Shown: positions 44,560-56,647 of the stretch, in pieces
Numbering within the stretch: position 1 is the stretch's first letter
How the letters are laid out: each line of letters starts with the position of its first letter
DNA from: Williamsia muralis
GTDB lineage: Bacteria; Actinomycetota; Actinomycetes; Mycobacteriales; Mycobacteriaceae
Length of the DNA stretch: 64,000 nucleotides
Reading direction: 5' to 3'
NCBI RefSeq assembly: GCF_002735905.1
Contig: NZ_PEBD01000004.1
Coordinates: forward strand, 186,001 to 250,000
Program-made: the position numbers and the translations under genes
Notes under the pieces: generated by a model
The model's database searches: none
Told to the model about the DNA's origin: nothing
The model's input: only the letters and a program-made list of their open reading frames with translations

Positions 44560-45111
44560 TCAGGGCACGTCGTCGGTCTTGAGGAGACCGAAGACGACGA
44601 GGTCGTGCCTGCGACCGTTCTTGCCCGGCGCTGCCGATCGGAGGACACCCTCCTGGGTGAACCCACACTTTCGGGCGACGGCGCGTGACGCCTTGTTCTC
44701 CGTGTAGGCGTCCAGTTCCACCCGGACCGCCCCGATCTGCCAGGAGAACTCGATGAGCAGCCGGGTCGCCCGGGTGGCGACACCCGCGCCGCGTGCCCAG
44801 GGAGCCACCGCGTACCCGATCTCGGTGACCGCGTCGTCGTCCTTGGCCCGCAAACCGCACACCCCGAGGAACGCGTCTTCGGGATCAACGATCGCGACGT
44901 CGAACCCCGGCCACACCTTGACCGAGCGGTCCTCGACGAAATCGCGGGCGTCGGCCTCGGTGTACGGACTCGGGACCACGGTGAACTCGGCCGTCGCATG
45001 GTCCTGGCTGGCCGCGAGTACGGCGCCGATGTCGTCGTGCACGAAGGGGCGGAGGGTGATCACCCGATCGGTCAGCGTGGGGATGTGCCGAGGCCAGTCC
45101 ATGTGCCCCAC
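44560..45111 (-). CDS. GNAT acetyltransferase (RimJ/RimL-like)
   Basis: 183 residues. Acetyl-CoA binding loop APWARGAGVATRATRLL (about 103-119), preceded by LGVCGLRAK and EIGYAVAP, followed by VELDAYTENKASRAVARKCGFTQEGVLR. Typical RimL-like single-substrate acetyltransferase of ribosomal proteins, amino-glycosides or small molecules; the target is not known. GTG 45111 or the ATG at 45102 starts it. Convergent with cysNC. Confidence 0.87.
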   Translation of the reverse strand: MGHMDWPRHIPTLTDRVITLRPFVHDDIGAVLAASQDHATAEFTVVPSPYTEADARDFVEDRSVKVWPGFDVAIVDPEDAFLGVCGLRAKDDDAVTEIGYAVAPWARGAGVATRATRLLIEFSWQIGAVRVELDAYTENKASRAVARKCGFTQEGVLRSAAPGKNGRRHDLVVFGLLKTDDVP

Positions 45112-45219
45112 GGTAGTGGCGAGTGGCGGGGGCGCGGCCTCTCACACACCTCCACTAAGGTGCAGAAGCAGTGTCCCCGGCCGTCCTGCCGGCCGCCCCA
45201 GCCAACGAAAAGGGAATGC

Positions 45220-48179
<2,960 letters not shown>

Positions 48180-48181
48180 AA

Positions 48182-48260
48182 AGCCGTCGACCGGGCCCTT
48201 AACCCCGCTGAGTGGGCCGATAAACGCGTCGACCGGGCCCTTAACTCCGCTGAGTGGGCC
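48182..48260 (+). repeat. 42-bp repeat array, plus orientation, two copies
   Basis: Two copies with GTCGACCGGGCCCTTAAC at 48186-48203 and 48228-48245, ending with CGCTGAGTGGGCC. The spacing is exactly 42 bp. Each unit holds palindromes GTCGAC and GGGCCC. It is the opposite orientation of the array at 48308. Confidence 0.93.
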
Positions 48261-48307
48261 GTCGTCCGGACTCCTGAGCTACTTGTTCTCACCAGGATCC
48301 AGGCATA

Positions 48308-48512
48308 GGCCCGGTCGATCACGATAATGGCCCGGTCGGCGGAAGTTAGGGCACGGTCGACGCCGTTATTGGCCCGCTCGACGGAAGTTAGGGCCCGGTC
48401 GACGCGGTTTTCGGCCCGCTCGGCGGAAGTTAGGGCCCGGTCGACGCGGTTTTCGGCCCGGTGGGCGGAAGTTAGGGCCCGGTCGACGCGGCTTTCGGCC
48501 CGGTGGGCGAGG
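48308..48512 (-). repeat. 42-bp repeat array, minus orientation, four full and two partial copies
   Basis: Units begin at 48308 (partial), 48329, 48371, 48413, 48455 and 48497 (partial, running into the rmlB stop region), strictly 42 bp apart. Core on the plus strand: GGAAGTTAGGG then CCCGGTCGACG; reversed it matches the array at 48182. Copies at 48371 and 48413 differ at only one base (A/G at base 11). Confidence 0.95.
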
Positions 48513-49544
<1,032 letters not shown>

Positions 49545-49567
49545 CTACCGATCGACAGCTCATCGAT

Positions 49568-49589
49568 TAGGCCCAGTGCCTGGGGCCTA
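49568..49589. promoter_or_regulatory. Inverted repeat in the rmlB-rmlA promoter region
   Basis: TAGGCCC (49568-49574) and GGGCCTA (49583-49589) flank an 8-nt centre, just upstream of rmlA with AAGGTG between. It could be an operator or a leader hairpin that overlaps the rmlA ribosome site. Confidence 0.5.
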
Positions 49590-49600
49590 AGGTGTCACGT

Positions 49601-50476
49601 ATGCGCGGAATCATCCTGGCGGGGGGCACCGGAAGTCGGCTGCATCCCATCACGCAAGGTGTGAGCAAACAACTCGTCCCCGTTTATGACAAGCCGATGA
49701 TCTACTATCCGCTGACCACGTTGATGCTGGCCGGTATCCGCGAGATCCTGGTGATCACCACGCCGCACGACTCGTCTGCGTTTCAAAATCTCTTGGGTGA
49801 TGGCAGTCAATTCGGGATCTCGCTGACGTACAAGGTGCAGGAGAGTCCGGACGGGTTGGCGCAGGCGTTTGTTCTGGGTGCTGACCACATCGGGTCGGAC
49901 TCGGTGGCGCTGGTCCTCGGCGACAACATCTTCTACGGACCCGGGCTGGGCTCGCAGCTCAACCGCTTCCACGACATCGAGGGTGGCGCGGTGTTCGCCT
50001 ACTGGGTCCGCAATCCCGAGGCGTACGGGGTGGTGGATTTCAACAGCGACGGCAAGGCCATCGACCTGCAGGAGAAGCCGGAGCATCCTCGGTCCAACTT
50101 CGCGATCCCGGGCCTGTACTTCTATGACAACAACGTCGTGGAGATCGCATCGGGGTTGCAGCCGAGTGCCCGCGGCGAGTACGAGATCACCGACGTCAAC
50201 CGGGCTTACCTCGACAAGGGCCTGCTGCACGTCGAGGTGCTGCCCCGTGGCACAGCGTGGCTCGACACCGGAACCTTCGACTCACTGCTGGACGCGGGCA
50301 ATTTCGTCCGCACCGTCGAAGAACGTCAGGGCCTGAAAATCGCTGTGCCCGAAGAGGTTGCCTGGCGACGCGGCTTCATCGACGACGAGCAGTTGCGGGC
50401 TCGCGCCCAGACCTTGCTCAAATCGGGATACGGGACCTATCTCATCGACCTCCTCGAACGCGGCAAGGAACTGTAG
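49601..50476 (+). CDS. rmlA: Glucose-1-phosphate thymidylyltransferase
   Basis: 291 residues. Nucleotidyltransferase signature [35 protein letters not shown] and [11 protein letters not shown]-like [15 protein letters not shown]. It makes dTDP-glucose, the first step of dTDP-rhamnose synthesis. ATG 49601 with AAGGTG 7 nt ahead (an upstream frame to 49592 is not needed). Divergent from rmlB, 5 nt before rmlC. Confidence 0.97.
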   Translation: MRGIILAGGTGSRLHPITQGVSKQLVPVYDKPMIYYPLTTLMLAGIREILVITTPHDSSAFQNLLGDGSQFGISLTYKVQESPDGLAQAFVLGADHIGSDSVALVLGDNIFYGPGLGSQLNRFHDIEGGAVFAYWVRNPEAYGVVDFNSDGKAIDLQEKPEHPRSNFAIPGLYFYDNNVVEIASGLQPSARGEYEITDVNRAYLDKGLLHVEVLPRGTAWLDTGTFDSLLDAGNFVRTVEERQGLKIAVPEEVAWRRGFIDDEQLRARAQTLLKSGYGTYLIDLLERGKEL

Positions 50477-50481
50477 AGAAC

Positions 50482-51099
50482 ATGTTGATCGAACCCCTGT
50501 CCATCGACGGCGCCTGGGAGATCACCCCGAAGAAGTTCGGCGACCCGCGTGGCCTTTTCATGGAGGCATTCCGTGGTGACCTGCTGGCGGAGGTCATCGG
50601 GCATCCCTTCGACCTCCAGCAGGCCAATCTCTCGGTGTCGGCCGCAGGTGTGCTGCGGGGGGTGCATTTCGCCGATGTGCCACCGGGACAGGCGAAGTAC
50701 GTCAGCTGCCCCAAAGGTGCGATCTTCGATGTGGTGGTGGACATCCGCGTCGGCTCACCGACGTTCGGTGCCTGGGACGGCGCACTGCTCGACGACGTGG
50801 ACCGCAGAGCGCTCTACATCGGCGAGGGACTCGGGCACGCGTTCGTCGCGCTCGAAGACAACTCCGTCGTCACCTATCTGTGCTCGACCGGATACAACCC
50901 CGCCGGTGAGCACGGCATCAACCCGTTGGACCCGGCCATCGGAATCGAGTTTCCCACCGCGGCCCGCGACGGCTCGGATCTCACTTTCACACTGTCGGAC
51001 AAGGACACTGCCGCGCCGACGCTCGCCGAAGCCGAGGCCAGTGGTCTGCTTCCCGAATACACCGACGTCATCGGCTACATCCGCAGCCTCACCACCTGA
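50482..51099 (+). CDS. rmlC: dTDP-4-dehydrorhamnose 3,5-epimerase
   Basis: 205-residue cupin. Active-site strand VLRGVHFADVPPGQAKYVSCPKG with the catalytic His of RGVHF, DVVVDIRVGSPTFG, and the acid Tyr/Asp region EGLGHAFVALEDNSVVTYLCS. ATG 50482 is 5 nt after rmlA. No rmlD is next to it; it may be elsewhere. Its stop is 5 bp from the convergent ABC ATPase. Confidence 0.96.
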   Translation: MLIEPLSIDGAWEITPKKFGDPRGLFMEAFRGDLLAEVIGHPFDLQQANLSVSAAGVLRGVHFADVPPGQAKYVSCPKGAIFDVVVDIRVGSPTFGAWDGALLDDVDRRALYIGEGLGHAFVALEDNSVVTYLCSTGYNPAGEHGINPLDPAIGIEFPTAARDGSDLTFTLSDKDTAAPTLAEAEASGLLPEYTDVIGYIRSLTT

Positions 51100-51104
51100 G
51101 TGGT

Positions 51105-51719
51105 TCAGGAGACGCCGGGGCCGGTCAACGTGGTGATCGTCGAGCACATCTGCTCGACCAGCGTGCGGTCGTGACTGACCAAAGCCATGCCCACCCCTTG
51201 TGCGGCAATCGAACTCAACAGCGACGCCACGTCGGCGGCGGCGATGGGGTCGAGCATGGCGGTGGGCTCGTCGCAGAGCAGGTACGCCGGCTCCTGGACG
51301 AGCACCCTGGCAAGACAAGCGCGTTGAAGCTGGCCGTCGCTGACCTGTGATGGGAAGCGGCCCAGCAGCTCCGGGTCCAGTCCGGTGCGCGCGGCGTACT
51401 TGTCCGGGTCGACCGGACGCCGCCTGATGTCGGCGGGTTCGCGAATGATCTGCGACAACGTCCACCGGGGATTGCAGACCAATCGCGGGTGCTGATCGAT
51501 CATCGCGACCGATCCGCGAGGCGCCCGGGCTCTTCCGGCGAACCGCACCACGCCTGCATCGGGTGGGCGGATGCCGGCGAGAACCTGCAGCAGCGTGGTC
51601 TTCCCGCTGCCCGAGCGACCGATGATCCCGCTGACACGGCCGGGCGCAACGTCGAAGTCGATGTCGCTCAATACCGTGGTGCCGCCGAACCGCACCCCGA
51701 TAGCACGGGCGGTGATCAT
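51105..51719 (-). CDS. ABC transporter ATPase, DppF/NikE-like, short form
   Basis: 204 residues, shorter than common DppF (about 260-330). Walker A GRSGSGKTT, Q-loop DQHPRLVCNPRW, signature VSDGQ (degenerate form of LSGGQ), Walker B YLLCDEPTAMLD and the H-loop VSHDR. The C-terminal peptide-transporter extension is missing. ATG 51719 overlaps the preceding ATPase stop by 4 nt. Fifth gene of the importer operon. Confidence 0.88.
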   Translation of the reverse strand: MITARAIGVRFGGTTVLSDIDFDVAPGRVSGIIGRSGSGKTTLLQVLAGIRPPDAGVVRFAGRARAPRGSVAMIDQHPRLVCNPRWTLSQIIREPADIRRRPVDPDKYAARTGLDPELLGRFPSQVSDGQLQRACLARVLVQEPAYLLCDEPTAMLDPIAAADVASLLSSIAAQGVGMALVSHDRTLVEQMCSTITTLTGPGVS

Positions 51720-52486
51720 CGGGGTACCCCCGTGAACAGTTTCTGCGTGTGTTCATCGGCTGCGTGCCGGACACGGTATGGAAAGTCCTGCGCGACGATC
51801 CGACCCCGTCGCATGACGGCGAGGGATTCGCAGACGTCCGACGCGAGCATCGATGCGATGTCGTGGGTGATGACCAGGACGGCGACACCGTCATCGGCGA
51901 TGCTGCGCAGCAACTTCCACACCATCTCGGCGAGCTCGGTGTCGAGTGCGGATGTCGGCTCGTCGGCGAGCAGCACGGCCGGTCGGCCGGCGAGCGCAGC
52001 TGCAATCGCGGCGCGCTGCACCATCCCGCCCGACAATTGATGTGGGAACAGTTCGAGGGCGTCGTCGGGCAGCCCTGCCAGCCCAGCCAATTCGACTGCA
52101 CTGCGGTCACTGTCGAGTGCCTGGACCACCTCGGCAATCTGCGACCCGATGGTGCGGACAGGGGTGAACGACGTCGCCGGAGACTGCGGGATCAGGCCGA
52201 CGGCATGTCCTCGGAGTCCCCGCCACGTCTTCTCGCCCGCGTCGGTCACCTCGTGGCCCGCCACGTGCAACCGTCCCCGAGTTGTGGACCCCGGTGGCAG
52301 CAGCCCGCACAGAGCAAGCGCCACCAGCGATTTGCCGCATCCCGACTCACCGACCAGTGCGGTCACCGCGCCGGCCGCGACGTCCAGGTCGACGCCGTCG
52401 AGGCCGGTCACCGTCGCGATCTCCCGCTCACGGGTCGCGATGCGAACGCCGAAACCATCCAGCCGGGCAGCCATGTCGGTTACCAC
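51716..52486 (-). CDS. ABC transporter ATPase, DppD/NikD-like
   Basis: 256 residues. Walker A GESGCGKSLVALA, signature LSGGMVQRAAIA, Walker B LLADEPTSALD, H-loop ITHD. GTG 52486 is chosen because AGGAGG lies 6 nt ahead, and it overlaps the end of the permease gene by 7 nt; ATG 52474 is an alternative. Ends close with a C-terminal LFTGVPR typical of the class. Pairs with the shorter ATPase to energise import. Confidence 0.9.
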   Translation of the reverse strand: MVTDMAARLDGFGVRIATREREIATVTGLDGVDLDVAAGAVTALVGESGCGKSLVALALCGLLPPGSTTRGRLHVAGHEVTDAGEKTWRGLRGHAVGLIPQSPATSFTPVRTIGSQIAEVVQALDSDRSAVELAGLAGLPDDALELFPHQLSGGMVQRAAIAAALAGRPAVLLADEPTSALDTELAEMVWKLLRSIADDGVAVLVITHDIASMLASDVCESLAVMRRGRIVAQDFPYRVRHAADEHTQKLFTGVPR

Positions 52487-53307
52487 ACCTGACCTCCTGG
52501 TGGCTGGAGTCGTCGACGCAATCCGGAACCTCCGGCGGCCACTGCCAGGGCGGTGACAAGAAGCGCCGATGCTGGAACCACCAACGTCCACCACGCGCCC
52601 AGCATCACGTCACCGCGGGACTGGCCGAGCAGCGTACCCAGGCTGGCGCGGTCGGGCGAGAGTCCCACGCCGAGAAAGGACAGCGTGGACTCGTGCCACA
52701 CCGCATGGGGTAGCAGCATCACCATCGCCACGAGTGCTTGCCCGCCCACGGCGGGCAGGAGGTGGTGTCGTCCAACGAACCAGCGAGACGCCCCGGCGAG
52801 TCGAGCCGACCGTACCCACCCTGCTTCGGCCCCCGACCGCAATTCCGCCCGGACCACCCGCGCGACCGCGGGCCAGTGGGTCAATCCGATCGAGGCGATG
52901 ATCGCCAGCGGTTCGCCGCGCCACATCGCGGCGATCACGATGCCGATCACCAGATGCGGCAGAGCATTCACCCCGTCGACCACGCGCATCACGACGGCAT
53001 CGATCCAGCCGCCGGCCGCCACCGAGCCCACCCCGATCAGCACGCCGAGCCCGGTGGCCACCACCGCACACACCGCTGCCATCGTCAGCGAGATGCGCAA
53101 ACCCTCGGCTGTGCGGGTGAGCAGGTCGTATCCCGAGTGGTCGGTGCCGCCCAGATGGCCGAAGCCCGGCGCCCGCAACGCCTCACCGAAGTCCGCGACC
53201 GGTGAACCGGAAAGCAGGGGAATCACCACGGCCGACATCGCGATGAGGATCAGCAACAACCACGGCCACTGTCGGCGAAGCGGTGTCGCGTATGAGGCCA
53301 TGGTCAC
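52480..53307 (-). CDS. ABC importer permease, DppC/NikC-like
   Basis: 275 residues with about six membrane helices. N-terminal helix WPWLLLILIAMSAVVIPLL, then an OppC-like core with the EAA-like loop (VVRAELRSGAEAGWVRSARLAGASRW) that contacts the ATPase. GTG 53307 overlaps the dppB stop by 4 nt; ATG 53301 is an alternative. Partner of the permease upstream. Confidence 0.9.
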   Translation of the reverse strand: MTMASYATPLRRQWPWLLLILIAMSAVVIPLLSGSPVADFGEALRAPGFGHLGGTDHSGYDLLTRTAEGLRISLTMAAVCAVVATGLGVLIGVGSVAAGGWIDAVVMRVVDGVNALPHLVIGIVIAAMWRGEPLAIIASIGLTHWPAVARVVRAELRSGAEAGWVRSARLAGASRWFVGRHHLLPAVGGQALVAMVMLLPHAVWHESTLSFLGVGLSPDRASLGTLLGQSRGDVMLGAWWTLVVPASALLVTALAVAAGGSGLRRRLQPPGGQVW

Positions 53308-54299
53308 GACGTCGCACCGATCCGGGGGTCGATGGCAGTCGCCGCGGCATCTGCCGCTGCCGAACCCAGCAACACGGCAAACGCCGCGCCGACCGTCAAC
53401 GACGCCAGCAGAGGAAAGTCCAGCGCCACTGCGGAATCCACGAGCACCGATGCCAGTCCCGGCCAGCCGAAGACGGTTTCCACGATGGCGGCTCCGGCGA
53501 TCACCTCCGGCAGCCGGGTCCCCAGTAAGGCCAGGGTAGGTGCCACGGATGTGGGCAGGATGTGGCCGCGCAGCAGTGCCCACCCGTGCAGACCCCGAGC
53601 CCTCGCCGCGCGCACCGCGTCCGACGACGACGCCTCGACCACGGCCGTCCGCGTGGTCAGCAGCAGCCAAGGGATCTGCGAGATGGTCAGCGCGACAAAG
53701 GGAAGGAAGCCGTGGGTGAGGATCCCCCGGGCGGTGTACGGATCGCCGGGAGCGGCTGCCCCCGAGGTTGGGAACCACCCCAACGACACCGCGACCACCG
53801 ACACCAATACCAGCGACACCACAAAGGGTGGTACGGCGGCCAACGCCGCAGACAGCGCCGAACACATCTGGTCGAGTGGTCCGCCGCGCCGCATCCCGGC
53901 AAGAGTGCCCACCAGGATCCCTATCAGCGCGGAAGCAATCATCGCGGCGAGTGACAATCCGACGGTGAACGGCAGCCGCTCGGTGAGAACGGTTGACACC
54001 GGCAATGACTGGGTGGACGACCATCCGAGGTTGCCCTGGCACAGCTCGGTGAACCACCGCCACCAGGCGGTGTACCAGGAGCCGTTGGTGTTGTATGCCT
54101 CACGCACCGCGGTCCGCTGGGACAGCGTGGCGGATTGATATCCATCACCGAGGTATACGGTCAGCGGGTCCAGGGGCGAGAGCGACGCGATGAAGAAGAT
54201 CGCCGCCGACACGGCCAGTGTCACGGGCAGGGCGACCACCGCCCGTACGCCCAGAAGGCGAACTGCCGGTACGAGTCTCGATCGGGTCACAGCGTTCAT
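53304..54299 (-). CDS. ABC importer permease, DppB/NikB-like
   Basis: 331 residues of the BPD-transporter inner-membrane family. N-terminal helix (RAVVALPVTLAVSAAIFFIASLSPLDP) followed by a large outer loop and a five-helix core; the EAA-like loop reads RTAVVEASSSDAVRAARARGLHGW. ATG 54299 overlaps the SBP stop by 4 nt. Confidence 0.9.
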   Translation of the reverse strand: MNAVTRSRLVPAVRLLGVRAVVALPVTLAVSAAIFFIASLSPLDPLTVYLGDGYQSATLSQRTAVREAYNTNGSWYTAWWRWFTELCQGNLGWSSTQSLPVSTVLTERLPFTVGLSLAAMIASALIGILVGTLAGMRRGGPLDQMCSALSAALAAVPPFVVSLVLVSVVAVSLGWFPTSGAAAPGDPYTARGILTHGFLPFVALTISQIPWLLLTTRTAVVEASSSDAVRAARARGLHGWALLRGHILPTSVAPTLALLGTRLPEVIAGAAIVETVFGWPGLASVLVDSAVALDFPLLASLTVGAAFAVLLGSAAADAAATAIDPRIGATS

Positions 54300-55882
54300 C
54301 GGGTCCACCCGGCGACATGCCACCAGGGGCCCCAGGACACCCCGTGTGAATGTGGCTCGAGGATCGGTGCGGTCTGGTTCCATCGGAGATCGCGGTAGGC
54401 GTAGGTGTGGTCAAGGAAGGCGAGGAACACATACGACGGCTCAGAGATGTACCGCTGCTGCACTTCTCGATATCTCGCGTCGGTGTCGGGCGATGGCCCG
54501 GCCGACCGCGCTTCGTCGAGCAATCGATCCACACCCGTGGGAGTGAGGTTGCCCGGGTTCGCATACGGGGACGAGTCCGGAACCCGAGTGTGCAGGGTGT
54601 CGTACACCTGAGAGTCGATGCTGTAGGGGGTTTCGCCTCCGCCCAGGAGTACCGCCGCGGTGTCCAATCTGGTGTCGATCTCGTCCCAGCTCGTGCCCCG
54701 TGTCCGCACCTCGACGCCGAGCGGTGCCATTGCCGCGGCGAAAGCTGTAGAGAGATCACGGCGCAGGCTGTCCTGCGCGTTGTAGAGGAGATCGAAACTG
54801 GCTGTGGTGCCGTCTTTCTGCCGCAGGCCGGCAGTGCCCAACCGCCAGCCCGCGCGGTCGAGCATGGCTGCGGCGCTGTCGACATCGTGGGGAAACTGAG
54901 CTCTGGGATCGTAGGCGTCGCCGTACACTTCGGCGACGGGTGTGCTCGCAGGCCGACCGTGGCCTGCCAGTACGTCGTCGATCATGGTCTGCCGGTCGAC
55001 ACCGACATTCATCGCCGTCCGCGCAACCGGATCGGCGGTGAAAGAGTTGTTGCGTGGCAGTGACACTCCGCGCCAGTCCGCCGATGCGACCCCGATGGTC
55101 GTGATTCCTTCACGACCGGCGACCGCGCCGAGTAACCCGGGCGGCAGGCTTGCGCCGTCGACCTCTCCGGCGACGACACGCTGGGCGCGGGTGTTGTCGT
55201 CGGGAGTATGGGTGAACACCAGCGAACGCACGTGTGGCCGAGGGCCCCAGTAGTCGTCGCGGGCGGTGAAGACAGCTTGGTCTGGACGCAGGCTCGTCAG
55301 TTCGTAGGGGCCGGTACCGACGGGTTCGGTGTTCAGCGCCCAGTCTGCAACGGGTGCCTGCTCGATCCGTTCCGACGGCGCGATCCCCAGCAGCAGGTGA
55401 GGTGACGGGTCGGCGTTGTTGGCCATCGTGACGACCACGGCGTCGGCACCGTCGGCGCGGATGTCGGTGATCGGGCGGAAGTGGGTCGCGATCTCGGAGG
55501 CGACCAGTGTGTTGGCCACCGCTTTGTACGTCGCGACGACATCGGCGGAGTCCAGCGACGATCCGTCGGAGAACGTGACGCCTGGACGCAGCTGCAATCG
55601 CCATTGCCGCTCGCCGAGGGGTACCGGCGCCGCGACCGCCAGTGCCGGAACCAGATCGGGCAGCGTCGTGTCGGTGTCGGACGCTGGGCGCAGCAGGCCG
55701 TCGTACAGCGGGGACACACCGAGTTCGCCGTAGCCTGCGACGGGGTTGTATCCGCCGAGTTCCTGGCTCTCGGCCAGCACGATGCGGTCTGAGCGATCTT
55801 CGCTCGGCGAAGCACATCCGGCCGCGACCGATGCCACGCAGACGAGAGCCAGGAACAGAGGCATTCGACGAATGCGTGGCAC
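54296..55882 (-). CDS. Solute-binding lipoprotein of a peptide/nickel-type ABC importer
   Basis: 528 residues. Signal peptide with lipobox VAAGC (lipid Cys23), then an SBP_bac_5 domain: LRPGVTFSDGSSLDSADVVATYKAV, GTGPYELTSLRPDQAVFTARDDYWG, and RNNSFTADPVARTAMNVGVDRQ. Ligand (peptide, nickel, metallophore) is not set by the sequence. GTG 55882 with a palindrome 23 bp upstream. Gene order SBP-permease-permease-ATPase-ATPase is classic Dpp/Nik; Mtb has dppABCD near acs, here it is by the rml genes instead. Confidence 0.9.
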   Translation of the reverse strand: MPRIRRMPLFLALVCVASVAAGCASPSEDRSDRIVLAESQELGGYNPVAGYGELGVSPLYDGLLRPASDTDTTLPDLVPALAVAAPVPLGERQWRLQLRPGVTFSDGSSLDSADVVATYKAVANTLVASEIATHFRPITDIRADGADAVVVTMANNADPSPHLLLGIAPSERIEQAPVADWALNTEPVGTGPYELTSLRPDQAVFTARDDYWGPRPHVRSLVFTHTPDDNTRAQRVVAGEVDGASLPPGLLGAVAGREGITTIGVASADWRGVSLPRNNSFTADPVARTAMNVGVDRQTMIDDVLAGHGRPASTPVAEVYGDAYDPRAQFPHDVDSAAAMLDRAGWRLGTAGLRQKDGTTASFDLLYNAQDSLRRDLSTAFAAAMAPLGVEVRTRGTSWDEIDTRLDTAAVLLGGGETPYSIDSQVYDTLHTRVPDSSPYANPGNLTPTGVDRLLDEARSAGPSPDTDARYREVQQRYISEPSYVFLAFLDHTYAYRDLRWNQTAPILEPHSHGVSWGPWWHVAGWTR

Positions 55883-55905
55883 CGATCGACTCCCTCGCCC
55901 ACAAC

Positions 55906-55925
55906 ATGTGTCTGCACAGACACAT
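55906..55925. promoter_or_regulatory. Perfect palindrome between the ABC importer and the ArsR gene
   Basis: ATGTGTCTG-CA-CAGACACAT is a perfect 20-bp inverted repeat with 9-bp arms. It sits 24 bp from the SBP start and 61 bp from the ArsR start and is the clearest operator candidate in the window; it does not have the 8-bp spacing of a Crp box. Confidence 0.65.
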
Positions 55926-55986
55926 TTACGTGCCGTAGCCTAACACCGACGAGACGGGGCAGCAGCACGAGAGCGTGGGGGCGGAC

Positions 55987-56283
55987 ATGGGCGACCACGA
56001 ACACACCGATATCGACGGTTGGGCCAAACGCTTTGCGCTGCTGTCCGATTCCACCCGGTTACGACTGATCACGCACATGCACGAACACCCGGACGCAACG
56101 GTCAGTGAACTCGCCGCGGCCGCCCGGATCACCGAGAACGCGGCCTCGCAGTCATTGCGCGCCCTCCGTGCACAGGGCTGGGTGACCACCACCAAGGCAG
56201 GTCGGACGGTGCATTACCGTGTGGTCGCCGACGCCATCGTCCACCGGATCTTGCACGACGTGATGGGCGCGCACCACCACTAG
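55987..56283 (+). CDS. ArsR-family metal sensor with His-rich termini
   Basis: 98 residues (start ATG 55987; GTG 55975 is an alternative). N-terminus MGDHEHTD and C-terminus VHRILHDVMGAHHH supply many His ligands; the winged helix is SELAAAARITENAASQSLRALRAQGWVTTTKAGRTVHYRV. The HTH has no CxC metal site, so this is an alpha-5 or N-terminal-tail sensor like NmtR or KmtR (Ni/Co) or SmtB (Zn). Divergent from the ABC importer with a shared palindrome. Its TAG overlaps the convergent stop of the DUF2304 gene inside CTAG. Confidence 0.85.
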   Translation: MGDHEHTDIDGWAKRFALLSDSTRLRLITHMHEHPDATVSELAAAARITENAASQSLRALRAQGWVTTTKAGRTVHYRVVADAIVHRILHDVMGAHHH

Positions 56284-56645
56284 AACGGGTCGTCGCCGGG
56301 TTCGGCTTTCCGGTTCTCCAGCGCGGCATTCTGCAAAGCGATGGCCCGGGCGAGGCGCGCGTATTTCACTTCCAGTTCGCGAAACCGCAGATAGGTTCCG
56401 ATGGTGGTGAACGCGAAAGCCACCACCAGGCAATAGAGCACCAGGTCGGTGCCACGGCCGACACCCACCCATCCGGCGATGACGGTGAGGTCGTCGGGCC
56501 GCAGCAAGGCGTACACACCGAAGGCCAGGAAGCCGACAAACGCGATCTTCACCCAGGCCGAGGCCTTGGCATTGCCGCGCTGGGTGATGAAGTATCCGAC
56601 CAGCGCGATGACAAACAGGATCAGGATGATCTGAATGGCCAGCAT
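56280..56645 (-). CDS. DUF2304 membrane protein (Rv3632-like partner)
   Basis: 121 residues with three membrane helices (about 2-22, 34-50 and 65-85) and a C-terminal cytoplasmic coil (RFRELEVKYARLARAIALQNAALENRK). In M. tuberculosis the partner protein Rv3632 increases the activity of the polyprenyl-phospho-GalNAc synthase Rv3631. It follows the glycosyltransferase here by 2 nt. ATG 56645 has GAGGCGG. Confidence 0.85.
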   Translation of the reverse strand: MLAIQIILILFVIALVGYFITQRGNAKASAWVKIAFVGFLAFGVYALLRPDDLTVIAGWVGVGRGTDLVLYCLVVAFAFTTIGTYLRFRELEVKYARLARAIALQNAALENRKAEPGDDPF

Positions 56646-56647
56646 GA

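Noticed and set aside
48182-48512. CRISPR array
   Set aside because: The 42-bp units follow each other without variable spacers, occur in both orientations and no cas gene is present.
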